Source: Flavobacterium sp. Root186 (GTDB lineage Bacteria > Bacteroidota > Bacteroidia > Flavobacteriales > Flavobacteriaceae). Taken from it: a stretch of DNA of 64,000 nucleotides. Below, one piece after another: positions 54,750 to 64,000 of the stretch. Positions within the stretch are counted from its first letter, which is position 1; the number at the start of each line of letters is the position of its first letter. Location: positions 310,001 to 374,000 of the forward strand of contig NZ_LMHW01000011.1 in NCBI RefSeq assembly GCF_001428525.1, read 5' to 3'. Both the position numbers and the translations under genes were made by a program. The notes under the pieces were generated by a model. It saw only the letters and a list, made by a program, of their open reading frames with translations, ran no database searches and was not told the DNA's origin.

Positions 54750-56228
54750 TTAGATAGAAAAACTAGTTCCTTCTTTACCATCTTTTAGCTGGATTCCTAA
54801 AGTAATTAACTGATCACGAATTTGATCAGAAAGAGCGAAATTTTTATCAGCTCTTGCCTGATTTCTCATTCCGATAAGCATGTTTACTACGCCTTCTAAT
54901 TTATCATTATTGCTGTCAGCTGCTTTCTCATCGCTCAACCCTAAAACATCAAAAACAAAAGCATTCATAGTTGTCGAAAATAATTTTAAATCGTCGGCAG
55001 AAATTGTTTCTTTTCCTTCTTTTAATAAATTGATGTAACGAACACCTTCAAATAACTGCGCAATTAGAATTGGTGTGTTAAAATCATCATTCATTGCATC
55101 ATAACAAGCTTGTTTCCAAGCTGCAAAATCAACAGAACTTGAAGAACCGATTGTTATTGCTGGTAAAGCCTCAAGAGCTTCTATTAATCTTTTGTACCCT
55201 TTTTCAGCAGCAGTAATAGCATCATCAGAAAAATCTAAAATACTTCTGTAATGTGCCTGCAACATAAAGAAACGGGTTACAGATGCAGAAAAGGCTTTAC
55301 TTAAAATAGTATTATCACCGCTTAAAATTTCTCCCGGTAAAATGTTATTTCCGGTGGATTTTGCCATTTTCTTTCCGTTAAGCGTAAGCATGTTGGCGTG
55401 CATCCAGTAATTTACCGGCGATTGTCCCGTGCAGGCTTCGTTTTGAGCGATTTCACATTCATGATGCGGGAATTTTAAGTCCATTCCACCTCCGTGAATG
55501 TCGAAATGATTTCCTAAATACTTAGTACTCATTGCTGTACATTCTAAATGCCATCCCGGAAAACCATCGCTCCATGGGGAAGGCCATCTCATAATGTGTT
55601 CTGGTTCAGCTTTTTTCCAAAGTGCAAAATCCTGCGGATTTCGTTTGTCTGACTGACCATCAAGATCACGGGTGTTAGCCAGCATATCTTCGATATTTCT
55701 GCCGCTTAAAACTCCGTAATTGTTAGTTTCATTGTATTTTACGACGTCAAAATAAACAGATCCGTTGGCTTCATAACCAATTCCGGTATCGATAATTTTT
55801 TTGATGATTTCGATTTGCTCAATAATATGACCGGTTGCAGTTGGCTCAATGCTTGGCGGTAAAAAATTGAAAGCTTTTAGAATATCATGAAAATCAACAG
55901 TGTAGCGTTGTACAACTTCCATTGGTTCTAACTGCTCTAAACGTGCTTTTTTAGCAATTTTATCTTCACCCTCATCTACATCATCCACAATATGGCCAAC
56001 ATCAGTAATATTACGAACATAACGAACTTTGTAATCAAGGTGCAAAAAATACCTGAAAATCACGTCAAAAGACATAAAAGTTCTTACATTTCCTAAATGT
56101 ACATTACTATAAACCGTTGGTCCGCAAACATACATTCCAACATTTCCTTCATGGATCGGTTTGAAATTTTCTTTTTCACCTGATAATGAATTGTATATTT
56201 TTAAGGGTTGACTGCTATATAGTGGCAT
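54750..56228 (-). CDS. cysS: Cysteinyl-tRNA synthetase
   Basis: A 492-residue class I aminoacyl-tRNA synthetase. The zinc- and HIGH-region is [19 protein letters not shown]. The KMSKS loop is [12 protein letters not shown]. The Cys-recognition zinc ligands lie in WHLECTAMS and [19 protein letters not shown]. The C-terminal anticodon-binding DALR region follows. Length is close to the usual 460-500. It is in a minus-strand group with folE upstream (59 bp) and yidD downstream. Certain. Confidence 0.97.
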   Translation of the reverse strand: MPLYSSQPLKIYNSLSGEKENFKPIHEGNVGMYVCGPTVYSNVHLGNVRTFMSFDVIFRYFLHLDYKVRYVRNITDVGHIVDDVDEGEDKIAKKARLEQLEPMEVVQRYTVDFHDILKAFNFLPPSIEPTATGHIIEQIEIIKKIIDTGIGYEANGSVYFDVVKYNETNNYGVLSGRNIEDMLANTRDLDGQSDKRNPQDFALWKKAEPEHIMRWPSPWSDGFPGWHLECTAMSTKYLGNHFDIHGGGMDLKFPHHECEIAQNEACTGQSPVNYWMHANMLTLNGKKMAKSTGNNILPGEILSGDNTILSKAFSASVTRFFMLQAHYRSILDFSDDAITAAEKGYKRLIEALEALPAITIGSSSSVDFAAWKQACYDAMNDDFNTPILIAQLFEGVRYINLLKEGKETISADDLKLFSTTMNAFVFDVLGLSDEKAADSNNDKLEGVVNMLIGMRNQARADKNFALSDQIRDQLITLGIQLKDGKEGTSFSI

Positions 56229-56287
56229 AATTGTTTTAAATGTTTAACTATTTAATCTTTGCTTTTTTTTCGGAATAAGGAAAAAAT

Positions 56288-56959
56288 CTAGAACTGTGTT
56301 TCTAGTTTGATGTAGTCAAGAAATTCTCTTTTTGTTTGAGGATCTTTGAATTTGCCACCAAATTCAGACGTTACAGTGCTGCTTTCGATATCTTTAATTC
56401 CTCTTGAGTTTACACAAAGGTGTTTTGCATCAATAACGCAGGCAACATCTTCTGTTCCTAAAGCTTTTTGAAGTTCCTGAACAATCTGCATTGTTAAACG
56501 CTCCTGAACCTGAGGTCTTTTAGCGTAATATTCAACAATACGGTTCATTTTTGATAAACCAATAACTCTTCCGCTTGAAATATAAGCAACGTGAGCACGT
56601 CCGATAATTGGTAGTAAATGGTGTTCGCAGGTAGAATAAACAGTAATGTTTTTTTCTACTAACATTTCACCATATTTATAATTGTTGTCAAAAGTTGACG
56701 CTTTTGGCTGTTTTGCAGGATTTAAACCACCAAAAATCTCTTTTACAAACATTTTAGCTACTCGGTTTGGAGTACCTTTTATGCTGTCATCTGTCAAATC
56801 CATTCCAAGTGTCTGCAGAATGTTTTCAACATCTTTTTTAATTTTTTCTATTTTTTCTTCATCAGTTATGTCAAAAGCGTCCGCTCTTAGAGGGTTTTTT
56901 GCATTACTGCTGAAATGATTGTCACCTATTTCGTCTAAAAAATCTTCGTTATTTATCAT
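56288..56959 (-). CDS. folE: GTP cyclohydrolase I
   Basis: Opens the GTP ring to give dihydroneopterin triphosphate, the first step of folate synthesis. The 223 residues carry the zinc-binding STCEHHLLPIIGRAHVAYI, GLSKMNRIVEYYAKRPQVQ and DAKHLCVNSRGI motifs, all intact. The N-terminal extension of about 40 residues is normal in this phylum. It lies upstream of cysS on the same strand. Identification is certain. Confidence 0.97.
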   Translation of the reverse strand: MINNEDFLDEIGDNHFSSNAKNPLRADAFDITDEEKIEKIKKDVENILQTLGMDLTDDSIKGTPNRVAKMFVKEIFGGLNPAKQPKASTFDNNYKYGEMLVEKNITVYSTCEHHLLPIIGRAHVAYISSGRVIGLSKMNRIVEYYAKRPQVQERLTMQIVQELQKALGTEDVACVIDAKHLCVNSRGIKDIESSTVTSEFGGKFKDPQTKREFLDYIKLETQF

Positions 56960-57104
56960 TAAAAACTACTATTATAATGGGTATATCTTTTTAAGGGGGT
57001 AAAGATAATTAATAAATAGGAAACCTTTTCTATGGTTTTTACTATTTAATTGATCCTTTTTAGATATAATTTAAAATTGGTCTAATTGTGACTTATTTAA
57101 AATA

Positions 57105-57139
57105 CAAAAGACAATAACACAAATGGTTATTGTCTTTTG
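57105..57139. terminator. Hairpin after the aminotransferase gene
   Basis: CAAAAGACAATAAC pairs with GTTATTGTCTTTTG over 14 bp (loop 7 nt). On the minus strand it follows the stop at 57163. Confidence 0.75.
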
Positions 57140-57162
57140 AAAGTTTAAGTTTAGTTGGTTTC

Positions 57163-58359
57163 TTATTTGCTGTTGTATGCCAAAAGTGCTTCTTTTAAGA
57201 TATTTACAGCAGTTATTAAGTCTTTTTTGTTCAAAACATAAGCAATGCGAACCTGATTCAATCCCATTCCCGGAGTTGAGTAAAATCCTTTTGCAGGGGC
57301 AATCATTACTGTTTCGCCATTTAAGTCGTAACTTTCTAAAAGCCATTGAGCAAAGTCATCAGAATCTGCTATTGGTAACTGTGCAATGCAGTAAAAGGCA
57401 CCTTTAGGTTTGGTTACAACTACACCTTCAATTTTGTTTAATTCTGAAATTAAAGTATCTCGACGCTCTTTATATTCTGCAATTACTTCATCAAAATAAC
57501 TTTGAGGCGTATCAATTGCAGCTTCGCACGCAATCTGCTCAATTGTTGGCGGACTCAAACGCGCCTGAGCAAATTTCATTACTGTTGCCAGTACTTCTTT
57601 ATTTTTAGTAATCAAGCATCCAATTCTTGCGCCGCACATACTGTAGCGTTTTGAAACTGAATCGACCATAATTACGTTTTGCTGTACATCTTCTAGATTC
57701 ATAACAGAATAATGCACATCATCTCCATCGTATAAAAATTCACGATATACTTCATCGGCAATTAAATACAAATCGTATTTTTTAATTAAACCCGCTAATT
57801 GTTTAATTTCTGCTTCTGAATATAAATATCCGGTTGGATTACCTGGATTACAAATTAAAATCGCTTTTGTTTTTGGTGTAATTAACTTTTCAACTTCTTC
57901 GATACTTGGCAAAGCAAATGCCGTTTCAATAGTTGAAACTAGAGGAATTACAGTTGCACTTGTAGAAGATGCAAATGCATGATAATTAGCATAAAATGGC
58001 TCTGGAATAATAATTTCATCTCCAGGGTCTGTAATCGTGGCCAGTGCAAATAAAAGGGCTTCAGAGCCACCAGTTGTAACAATGATGTCTTCTGAGTTAA
58101 CATTTACATTTTGGCGCTGGTAAAATTTTGCTAATTTTTTTCTATAACTTTCATATCCGGCTGACGGACTGTATTCTATAATACTTAAATCAATATTTTT
58201 TACCGCCTCGATGGCCACTTCGGGTGTCTTGATATCCGGTTGACCAATGTTTAAATGATACACTTTGTGTCCTTTTTGCTTTGCTAAATCTGCATAAGGA
58301 GCAAGCTTGCGTATCGGTGATTCGGGCATGTTTCTGCCTTTGCTTGAAATTGTTGGCAT
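57163..58359 (-). CDS. PLP-dependent class I/II aminotransferase, aspartate-type
   Basis: A 398-residue aminotransferase of fold type I. The PLP lysine is in VDSVSKRYSMCGARIGC (SxSKxxxxxG pattern), with upstream contacts CNPGNPTGYLYS and LIADEVYREFLYDG. The conserved end motif is MNLNQVRIAYVLNKKDL-like (GLNQVRIAYV). This fits aspartate or aromatic aminotransferase; the exact substrate is not decidable. The start is the ATG at 58359 (MPTISSKGRNMPESPIRKL); an upstream ATG at 58389 would add 10 residues without support. It is monocistronic, with a terminator behind it. Confidence 0.9.
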   Translation of the reverse strand: MPTISSKGRNMPESPIRKLAPYADLAKQKGHKVYHLNIGQPDIKTPEVAIEAVKNIDLSIIEYSPSAGYESYRKKLAKFYQRQNVNVNSEDIIVTTGGSEALLFALATITDPGDEIIIPEPFYANYHAFASSTSATVIPLVSTIETAFALPSIEEVEKLITPKTKAILICNPGNPTGYLYSEAEIKQLAGLIKKYDLYLIADEVYREFLYDGDDVHYSVMNLEDVQQNVIMVDSVSKRYSMCGARIGCLITKNKEVLATVMKFAQARLSPPTIEQIACEAAIDTPQSYFDEVIAEYKERRDTLISELNKIEGVVVTKPKGAFYCIAQLPIADSDDFAQWLLESYDLNGETVMIAPAKGFYSTPGMGLNQVRIAYVLNKKDLITAVNILKEALLAYNSK

Positions 58360-58481
58360 GAGATTTTTTATTGAAGTGCAAATTTGCATTTTTTTTTCGA
58401 ATTTAACGTAAACAATGCACGGACTTATAAAAATCTAACAATAATAAATATATTTACTAATTTTATAATAAAATATTGTCA

Positions 58482-59807
58482 ATGAAAAAATATATTGTAT
58501 TGTTTTTTGGGTTATTGTTACCTTTTTATGGAAAATCTCAGGATAGTTTTATTATCCAAAATAACAAACAAAAGGTAGTAATCCCTTTTAAATTGATAAA
58601 TAACCTCATTTTTATTCCGATTAAAGTAAACGGAATCGAGCTGAATTTCTTGTTAGATTCTGGTGTCGAAGAAACTATTTTGTTTAGTATGGATGAAATG
58701 CAAGAGGTTAAATTTAATAACGTAGAAAAAATCAGACTTAGAGGATTAGGGTCTGAAAGTGAAATTGAAGGGCTTAAATCGACAAAAAATACTTTTGAAA
58801 CACACGGATTAAGGTCTGATAATCATATGTTGTTTGTAATTTTAGATCAAAGTTTTAATCTTTCGTCTCATATTGGTATTCCGGTAAATGGAATTATTGG
58901 GCACAAATTCTTTAAAAACAATATTGTAGAAGTGAATTATGAAAAGCGAAAAGTTATTGTGTATTCAAATAACGAATCTATCAGAAAAAAATTAGATAAA
59001 AAATTTAAGGCAATTCCTATAACAATTGAAAAATCTAAGCCTTATATTTACACAACTGCGGTTGTAGATAACGAAGAAGTTTCTGCGAAGCTGTTAATTG
59101 ATATTGGGAACAGCGATGCTTTTTGGATTTTTGAAAATAATAAAATAAAACTTCCAAAGAAAAATTTCCCTGATTTTCTTGGAAAAGGTTTTAGTGGTGA
59201 CATTGAAGGACATCGCGCCAGAATTCAAAAATTTATAATTGATGAATTTGAATTTAAGAAGCCAATTGTAGCTTTTCCAGATTCGACATCTATCCGAAAT
59301 GTAAAGATGGTTCCAGACAGGATTGGTTCTGTAGGAGGAGAAATCTTAAAGCGTTTTACAGTAGTTTTAGATTATGCTGATAAAAAGTTATACCTTAAAA
59401 AAAATCACAAGTTCAAAGATCCTTTTACTTATAATAAAAGCGGAATTACAATTCAGCATAACGGATTACAGTGGGTTCAGGAAACAGTTCATTTAGAAAC
59501 CGTAAAGGTTGCTGTATCATTAAATGAAGGAGAACCAAATCCAAATAACGGTGGAAATTTTAGATATAAATTTTCTTTGAAACCCGTTTATGAGATTGTC
59601 AATATAAGAAAACAATCTGCTGCAGAAAAATGCGGATTGCAAAAAGGTGACATCATTACATCTATAAATGGAGAGCGACCTTATAAATATTCCTTACAGC
59701 AAATTAATCAGCTTTTAAAATCAGAAGAAGATAAATGGATTACTCTTGAAGTTGAGCGTAACAGCTTGATTTTGAAGTTTAGATTTAGACTCGAAGATGA
59801 GTTGTAA
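58482..59807 (+). CDS. Secreted two-lobed aspartyl protease with PDZ domain
   Basis: A 441-residue protein with a signal peptide (MKKYIVLFFGLLLPFYGKSQ). The first lobe has the catalytic motif FLLDSGVEET (Asp59-Ser-Gly), with NGIIGHKFFKNN as the second strand of the retropepsin-like fold. The second lobe has LLIDIGNSDAF, where Asp207-Ile-Gly replaces D-S/T-G. A C-terminal PDZ domain (about 345-435) contains EIVNIRKQSAAEKCGLQKGD and DIITSINGERPYKYSLQQIN. Possible role: periplasmic substrate-regulated protease. The start is the ATG at 58482; an upstream TTG is not needed. It lies before the T9SS locus but is not obviously part of it. Confidence 0.82.
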   Translation: MKKYIVLFFGLLLPFYGKSQDSFIIQNNKQKVVIPFKLINNLIFIPIKVNGIELNFLLDSGVEETILFSMDEMQEVKFNNVEKIRLRGLGSESEIEGLKSTKNTFETHGLRSDNHMLFVILDQSFNLSSHIGIPVNGIIGHKFFKNNIVEVNYEKRKVIVYSNNESIRKKLDKKFKAIPITIEKSKPYIYTTAVVDNEEVSAKLLIDIGNSDAFWIFENNKIKLPKKNFPDFLGKGFSGDIEGHRARIQKFIIDEFEFKKPIVAFPDSTSIRNVKMVPDRIGSVGGEILKRFTVVLDYADKKLYLKKNHKFKDPFTYNKSGITIQHNGLQWVQETVHLETVKVAVSLNEGEPNPNNGGNFRYKFSLKPVYEIVNIRKQSAAEKCGLQKGDIITSINGERPYKYSLQQINQLLKSEEDKWITLEVERNSLILKFRFRLEDEL

Positions 59808-59966
59808 ATTATCGATTATGATTATTTAATTTTTTTATATTAAAAAGTTTTGTTTCGGTAATGATTTTTTAAATTGTTTAAATTTTGTGAAAAAATAAGT
59901 GTTAAAATCATTTTTTTGTTTAAGCAACATTAATAATTTATTAAGTTTATCAAAAAATAGCAGTTT

Positions 59967-62594
59967 ATGGCCAAAAAATACAATGATTTCTTACATGTAG
60001 TTTTATTTTTTGTTTTTTTATCATTTTTACCTCAAACAATAAAAGCTCAATGCGCTGGTGATGACTCAAGTTTTACAGTTTGTGATATTCCTAATCCTAG
60101 CAGCAAAACAATAAATTTATTCTCACTACTAGGCGGATCTCCTGTCACAGGCGGAATCTGGAAAGATGATAATTCTTCGGGAGGATTAAATCCAGTTACA
60201 GGAATTTTAAATGCTCAAATTATTAGAGCAAGTGGGATATATCGTTATACTTATACAGTTACCGGAAATGCTGGCTGTGTTGATAATTCTGCAACTGTTA
60301 CAGTAACTATAGGAGGATATTCAGGAGTTACTTCACCCAATTTTTCAGTTTGCAGCTCTGTAGTTAATTTTAATCTTTTTCAGGCTTTTAATGGTGTTGA
60401 ATTGGGTCCACAATCTAATGGGCAATGGCATAATGATACGACAAATCAATACATTGGTTCTTCTGTAAATGTCGAAAATTTAGAAGGAGATTTTTATTTC
60501 ACATATACTATGCCTGCAATTGGCACTTGTCCTGCCATGTCATCAACAGCAATTATATCCGTTTTTAAAGCTCCAAAGTCTGGAAATTCACTACCATTAG
60601 CTTTGTGTGCTAGTGATGGTTTGTCGGCTTATACCAACTACGATTTATTTTCGTTAATTTCAGATTATGATTCAGGAGGCACATGGGTTGAAGCTAATGG
60701 AACCAATGAATTAACCTTTACAGGCGATCATAATATCAATGTTGAAAAAATATATAATACTTATGGGCCTGGTAATTATCATTTTACTTACAAAGTGCCT
60801 TCTAGTGATTTTGTTTGTCCAGATGATCAGACTACAGTAAGAGTTAGTCTTGAAAATAAGCTTGATTTTACAGGTGCAATAGTAGAAGTTAATTCAGATA
60901 TTTGTGAAACAGAAATTCCGACTGCTTCGTATACGGTAACTATTACCAGAGGACCGGCAGCTATCCCAAATGGATTATATTATGTGTCCTTTAATGTTTC
61001 GGGATCAAGTACGATAGAAACAGTTTCGGCTACTTTTACAAATGGTGTTGCTACGTTTCCCATTAAATCAGATTATTTTCAAAGAGCTGGAAGTTTTAAA
61101 GTAAATATTTTAAATATATTTTTGTCTAACAGTGCAAGATTGTGTCAAAACATTATAAATAACTTATCAGATGATCTGATCATTTACCCAATTCCAGATT
61201 TAGAAGGAGCAGTAATTAGTCCTGTAGCGACTTGTCAAAATCAGGATGCATTAATTCAGATTTCAAATGCCGTAAAACTAGCTGATGGTGATTATGATAT
61301 AGTTTATAATTTATCAGGGGCAAACAACATACCTTCGCAAGTTAGTAGAATTACGGTATCAGGAGGAAATGCAAGTTTTGTTGTGCCTGAAATATTTAAC
61401 TCGAGAAGTGGTATTACTACAGTAACTATTACAGCAATTACACATGTAATTTCACAATGTGTTAATGCTGCTAATTTAAAAGGAGAAATCACAATTAATC
61501 CCTTACCAAACGGTTCACTTTTAAGATTTGAGATTCCAATTGTTTGTTTTGGTGAAGCCGTTAGAGTTAATGTTTTTGGTCTACAGACTTTAACTGACGT
61601 TACTTTATCTTATGTACTTTCAGGAAGAAATACTTCTAATGTAGAAACTATTGATTTAACTGTAGAAAATGGAAGTTCTAGTTTTGTTGTTCCTGCTGCT
61701 TTGCTCGTGAATTCTGGTAATACAACAATTACCATTGTTAAAATAAAAAACAACACCACTACCTGCGAAGATAATGTAACAGGAATATCTGGTACGTTAA
61801 TATTAAATCCAATTCCAACTGCGCCATTAGTAAATAATCAAGCATTTTGCAAGACAGATCAATCTACTATTGCAAATTTACAACCTCAGGGAGCTCAATA
61901 CAAATGGTATATTTCTGCGACCGAAGTTACACCACTTCCAAATACATATGTCTTAAAATCGGAAGATTATTTTGTTAAGGAAACTTCTGCTGCTGGTTGT
62001 GTATCTCCTGCGGCTCAAATTACCGTAACAATCAACGATGTACCAGCGCCAACTTTAAACCAGGATGGGCAAAACTTTTGCGGCTTAGACAATCCTACAA
62101 TTCTTGATTTATCAAATAATACAGGATCACCTTCAACAGTTGTTTGGTATGATGCGCCAAATAATGGAAATTTACTTTCAGCTTCAACTCCTTTAGTAGA
62201 TAAAGCAATTTATTATGGATTTGATTTTTCGCCAACACTAAATTGCGTTTCACAAGAAAATATTGCAGTTACGGTTTCATTAATAGTTTGTGATTCTCCG
62301 GAATATACTTTTTTTGTTCCTGATGGATTTTCTCCAAACGGAGATGGAATTAACGACACTTTTACTATTCCTGACATCGATTTTTTATATCCAAATTATT
62401 CACTCGAAATTTTTAACAGATATGGAAACGGTATGTATAAAGGCTTTAAAAATAAGCCGGCATGGGATGGAATAAATTACGAACAAAGTGGAATTGGCGG
62501 CGGAATAGCACCAAACGGAGTATATTTTTACATTCTCTATTTTAATAAAGACAATAGACCCCCTCAACAAGGACGTCTTTATCTAAATCGATAA
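59967..62594 (+). CDS. Gliding-motility/T9SS type B sorting domain (CHU_C) surface protein
   Basis: An 875-residue secreted protein with a signal peptide (MAKKYNDFLHVVLFFVFLSF ... KAQ) and repeated beta-sandwich segments rich in Thr, Asn, Ser and Cys pairs. The C-terminal region (about 785-875) is the CHU_C gliding-associated sorting domain: TFFVPDGFSPNGDGINDTFT, then LEIFNRYGNGMY and NGVYFYILYFNKDNRP. This domain directs export by the type IX secretion system. The binding target is unknown. It is followed 19 bp later by a PorP/SprF gene, then an OmpA/TPR gene: the known cargo-plus-membrane-partner arrangement. Confidence 0.9.
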   Translation: MAKKYNDFLHVVLFFVFLSFLPQTIKAQCAGDDSSFTVCDIPNPSSKTINLFSLLGGSPVTGGIWKDDNSSGGLNPVTGILNAQIIRASGIYRYTYTVTGNAGCVDNSATVTVTIGGYSGVTSPNFSVCSSVVNFNLFQAFNGVELGPQSNGQWHNDTTNQYIGSSVNVENLEGDFYFTYTMPAIGTCPAMSSTAIISVFKAPKSGNSLPLALCASDGLSAYTNYDLFSLISDYDSGGTWVEANGTNELTFTGDHNINVEKIYNTYGPGNYHFTYKVPSSDFVCPDDQTTVRVSLENKLDFTGAIVEVNSDICETEIPTASYTVTITRGPAAIPNGLYYVSFNVSGSSTIETVSATFTNGVATFPIKSDYFQRAGSFKVNILNIFLSNSARLCQNIINNLSDDLIIYPIPDLEGAVISPVATCQNQDALIQISNAVKLADGDYDIVYNLSGANNIPSQVSRITVSGGNASFVVPEIFNSRSGITTVTITAITHVISQCVNAANLKGEITINPLPNGSLLRFEIPIVCFGEAVRVNVFGLQTLTDVTLSYVLSGRNTSNVETIDLTVENGSSSFVVPAALLVNSGNTTITIVKIKNNTTTCEDNVTGISGTLILNPIPTAPLVNNQAFCKTDQSTIANLQPQGAQYKWYISATEVTPLPNTYVLKSEDYFVKETSAAGCVSPAAQITVTINDVPAPTLNQDGQNFCGLDNPTILDLSNNTGSPSTVVWYDAPNNGNLLSASTPLVDKAIYYGFDFSPTLNCVSQENIAVTVSLIVCDSPEYTFFVPDGFSPNGDGINDTFTIPDIDFLYPNYSLEIFNRYGNGMYKGFKNKPAWDGINYEQSGIGGGIAPNGVYFYILYFNKDNRPPQQGRLYLNR

Positions 62595-62613
62595 TTTTTA
62601 ATATAAATTTCAA

Positions 62614-63540
62614 ATGAAAAAAATACTCTATATAACTTTCTTCTTCTATATAACTTCAGTTTCTGCACAGCAGGATCCTGAATACACACATTATATGTAC
62701 AATATGAGCGTGGTCAACCCGGCGTATGCAACAGGAGTTCCTGCAATGATGAATTTTGGAGGATTGTACAGAACACAATGGGTTGGAGCGGTTGGCGCGC
62801 CAAAAACTTTTACCTTTTTTGGCCACACGGCAATTTCAGACAAAGTTGAAGCCGGACTATCATTTATATCAGATGATATTGGTGATGGTGTTAAAAAAGA
62901 AAATAATATTTATGCTGATTTTGCATACGTTCTAAAATTAGGAGGAAAAAATAAGCTTTCTCTGGGTCTAAAAGCTGGATTATCATCAATGCAAACCAAT
63001 TTTAATGGATTTAAGTTTAATGATCCTGCTACAGATATGGCTTTCGCCGAAAACATAAATGCTACAAAACCTAACATTGGAGTTGGGGCTTATTATTTTA
63101 GAGATAATTTATATGTTGGACTTTCGGTGCCTAACTTATTGAAAACAAAATATATTGAAGAAAAATCAGGAGTAAATGCTTTTGGATCCGAAAACATTCA
63201 CACTTTCCTAACCGCAGGATATGTTTTCCAGGTAAATAATATGTGGAAAGTGAAACCCGCATTTATGACTAAATTTGTAAAAGGAGCACCAATTTCAATA
63301 GACTTAACAGCCAATGTTTTGTATAATGAAAAGTTTGAACTTGGGGCGGCTTATAGAATAGATGATTCGGTAAGTGCTTTGTTTAATTTTAATGTAACAC
63401 CTACTTTAAGAGTGGGTTATGCATACGATTATACACTTACAAATTTAGGTCAGTTTAACTCGGGAACGCATGAAATTATGCTGCTTTTTGATTTGGATTT
63501 ATTAGGTAAAGGATTTGATAAATCACCAAGATTCTTCTAA
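62614..63540 (+). CDS. PorP/SprF-family type IX secretion outer-membrane protein
   Basis: A 308-residue outer-membrane beta-barrel of the PorP/SprF family. It has a signal peptide (MKKILYITFFFYITSVSA), the family start QDPEYTHYMYNMSVVNPAYA and GLYRTQWVGAVGAPKTFTF. The barrel end has RVGYAYDYTLTNLGQFNSGT and HEIMLLFDLDLLG. In Bacteroidota such proteins pair with CHU_C adhesins and help with secretion or anchoring; here the CHU_C gene is immediately upstream. The next gene starts one base past its stop, so the three genes form an operon. Confidence 0.93.
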   Translation: MKKILYITFFFYITSVSAQQDPEYTHYMYNMSVVNPAYATGVPAMMNFGGLYRTQWVGAVGAPKTFTFFGHTAISDKVEAGLSFISDDIGDGVKKENNIYADFAYVLKLGGKNKLSLGLKAGLSSMQTNFNGFKFNDPATDMAFAENINATKPNIGVGAYYFRDNLYVGLSVPNLLKTKYIEEKSGVNAFGSENIHTFLTAGYVFQVNNMWKVKPAFMTKFVKGAPISIDLTANVLYNEKFELGAAYRIDDSVSALFNFNVTPTLRVGYAYDYTLTNLGQFNSGTHEIMLLFDLDLLGKGFDKSPRFF

Positions 63541-63541
63541 A

Positions 63542-64000
63542 ATGAAAAATATGAAAAAACTACTCGTTATTATATTCGTATTTTCAATACAGTTTATAAA
63601 TGCCCAGGATCAGGAATTGATTAGAGCAAAGAAATTTTTTGATAGAACTTATTACAGCGAAGCTATTATTTTATATGAAAAATTAGCCGAAGAAAAACCA
63701 TCACAAGAAGTAATAAAAAACCTTGCAGATTCCTATTATTATACAAATGATCTAATAAAAGCACAGCGTTATTATCGTTTACTTGTTCAAAATTATAATG
63801 ACAATTTAGACAGAGAATATTACTTTAGATACGCACAGACTCTAAAAGCAACAAATGCATACACTGATGCAAATACTGTTTTAAAAGAATATTATGCAAA
63901 ATCATCGAATCCGGATGATGCAGCCAATTTTGAAAAGGATATTAAAACATTGGAAAATGTTTCAGCAATTGGAAAGAGATTTGAAATTAAAAATCTGCCA
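63542..64000 (+). CDS. OmpA/TPR-type partner protein of the T9SS cargo locus, 5' part
   Basis: Open to the right edge, giving 153 residues. It starts MKNMKKLLVIIFVFSIQF (signal peptide; ATG at 63551 is an alternative), then a TPR-like region: DQELIRAKKFFDRTYYSEAI, NLADSYYYTNDLIKAQRYYR and REYYFRYAQTLKATNAYTD. This is the N-terminal part of the OmpA-family proteins that regularly follow PorP/SprF genes; the OmpA domain would lie beyond the window. Likely an outer-membrane to peptidoglycan linker for the secretion module. The assignment rests on locus order and the TPR start. Confidence 0.75.
   Translation, partial: MKNMKKLLVIIFVFSIQFINAQDQELIRAKKFFDRTYYSEAIILYEKLAEEKPSQEVIKNLADSYYYTNDLIKAQRYYRLLVQNYNDNLDREYYFRYAQTLKATNAYTDANTVLKEYYAKSSNPDDAANFEKDIKTLENVSAIGKRFEIKNLP

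Noticed and set aside
57071..57346. Minus-strand frame over the 3' end of the aminotransferase gene
   Set aside because: A shifted frame of the aminotransferase and its terminator; composition is not protein-like.

Overview
The window is a 64-kb piece of a low-GC Bacteroidota chromosome, most like Flavobacterium. The evidence is a run of flavobacterial core genes, upstream elements of the form TAnnTTTG (the Bacteroidota -7 box) in place of sigma70 -10 boxes, and the scarcity of Shine-Dalgarno sequences. It also has many secreted proteins ending their signal peptide in ...AQ, a type IX secretion (T9SS/gliding) locus and single-chain SecDF. No rRNA, tRNA, CRISPR array, transposase, integrase or phage gene was seen. 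It reads as ordinary chromosome with one accessory cell-surface polysaccharide block.

Layout. 1-0.6 kb: end of a DUF5723-type surface protein. 0.8-2.2 kb: guaB. 2.3-6.4 kb (minus strand): a frameshifted DUF6263-type gene, a YkuD-type lipoprotein, an alpha/beta hydrolase, a decayed S41 peptidase gene and nudK. 6.5-13.7 kb (minus): purA, a Fur-family regulator, a DUF1579-like protein, a RelA/SpoT enzyme, a SpoU/TrmH RNA methyltransferase and an alkaline-phosphatase-superfamily protein. 14.1-20.4 kb: the conserved set DUF58, MoxR ATPase, DUF4350, DUF4129, SpoIIM (minus) with a divergent RDD protein. 20.5-22.0 kb: a secreted protein and a TRIC-type channel. 22.1-31.8 kb: polysaccharide block with a FemAB/GNAT-like protein, DegT aminotransferase, Wzx-like flippase, hexapeptide acyltransferase, four glycosyltransferases, an FdtA-type cupin and a methyltransferase. 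31.8-39.3 kb: FtsE-like ATPase, a 1005-residue TPR protein, a PhzF protein, a plugless TonB-receptor-like barrel and a Gre-like factor. 39.6-46.2 kb: asnB, an asnB paralogue and an M16 peptidase. 46.5-53.4 kb: gyrB, mdh, secDF and a PagL-like protein. 53.5-58.4 kb (minus): lgt, yidD, cysS, folE and an aminotransferase. 58.5-64 kb: a two-lobed aspartyl protease with PDZ domain, then a CHU_C surface protein, PorP/SprF and the start of an OmpA/TPR-type gene.

How the genes relate. Purine nucleotide supply (guaB, purA) and alarmone control (RelA/SpoT) lie within 11 kb. The polysaccharide block carries two of the enzymes expected for a dTDP-3-amino-3,6-dideoxyhexose (FdtA-type isomerase, FdtB-type aminotransferase) plus export and transfer functions, but no nucleotide-sugar starter genes (rmlA/rmlB), polymerase or initiating transferase. 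The last three genes form a typical T9SS cargo and outer-membrane module.

The items most worth a second look are: an asparagine synthetase paralogue whose glutaminase site has lost its Cys nucleophile and two further glutamine-binding residues beside an intact asnB; a 149-residue Gre-like transcription factor with a conserved GDxxE tip; two broken genes (S41 peptidase, DUF6263); the MoxR/DUF58/SpoIIM/RDD membrane module with a 20-bp divergent spacer; and several families of short intergenic repeats that recur through the window.
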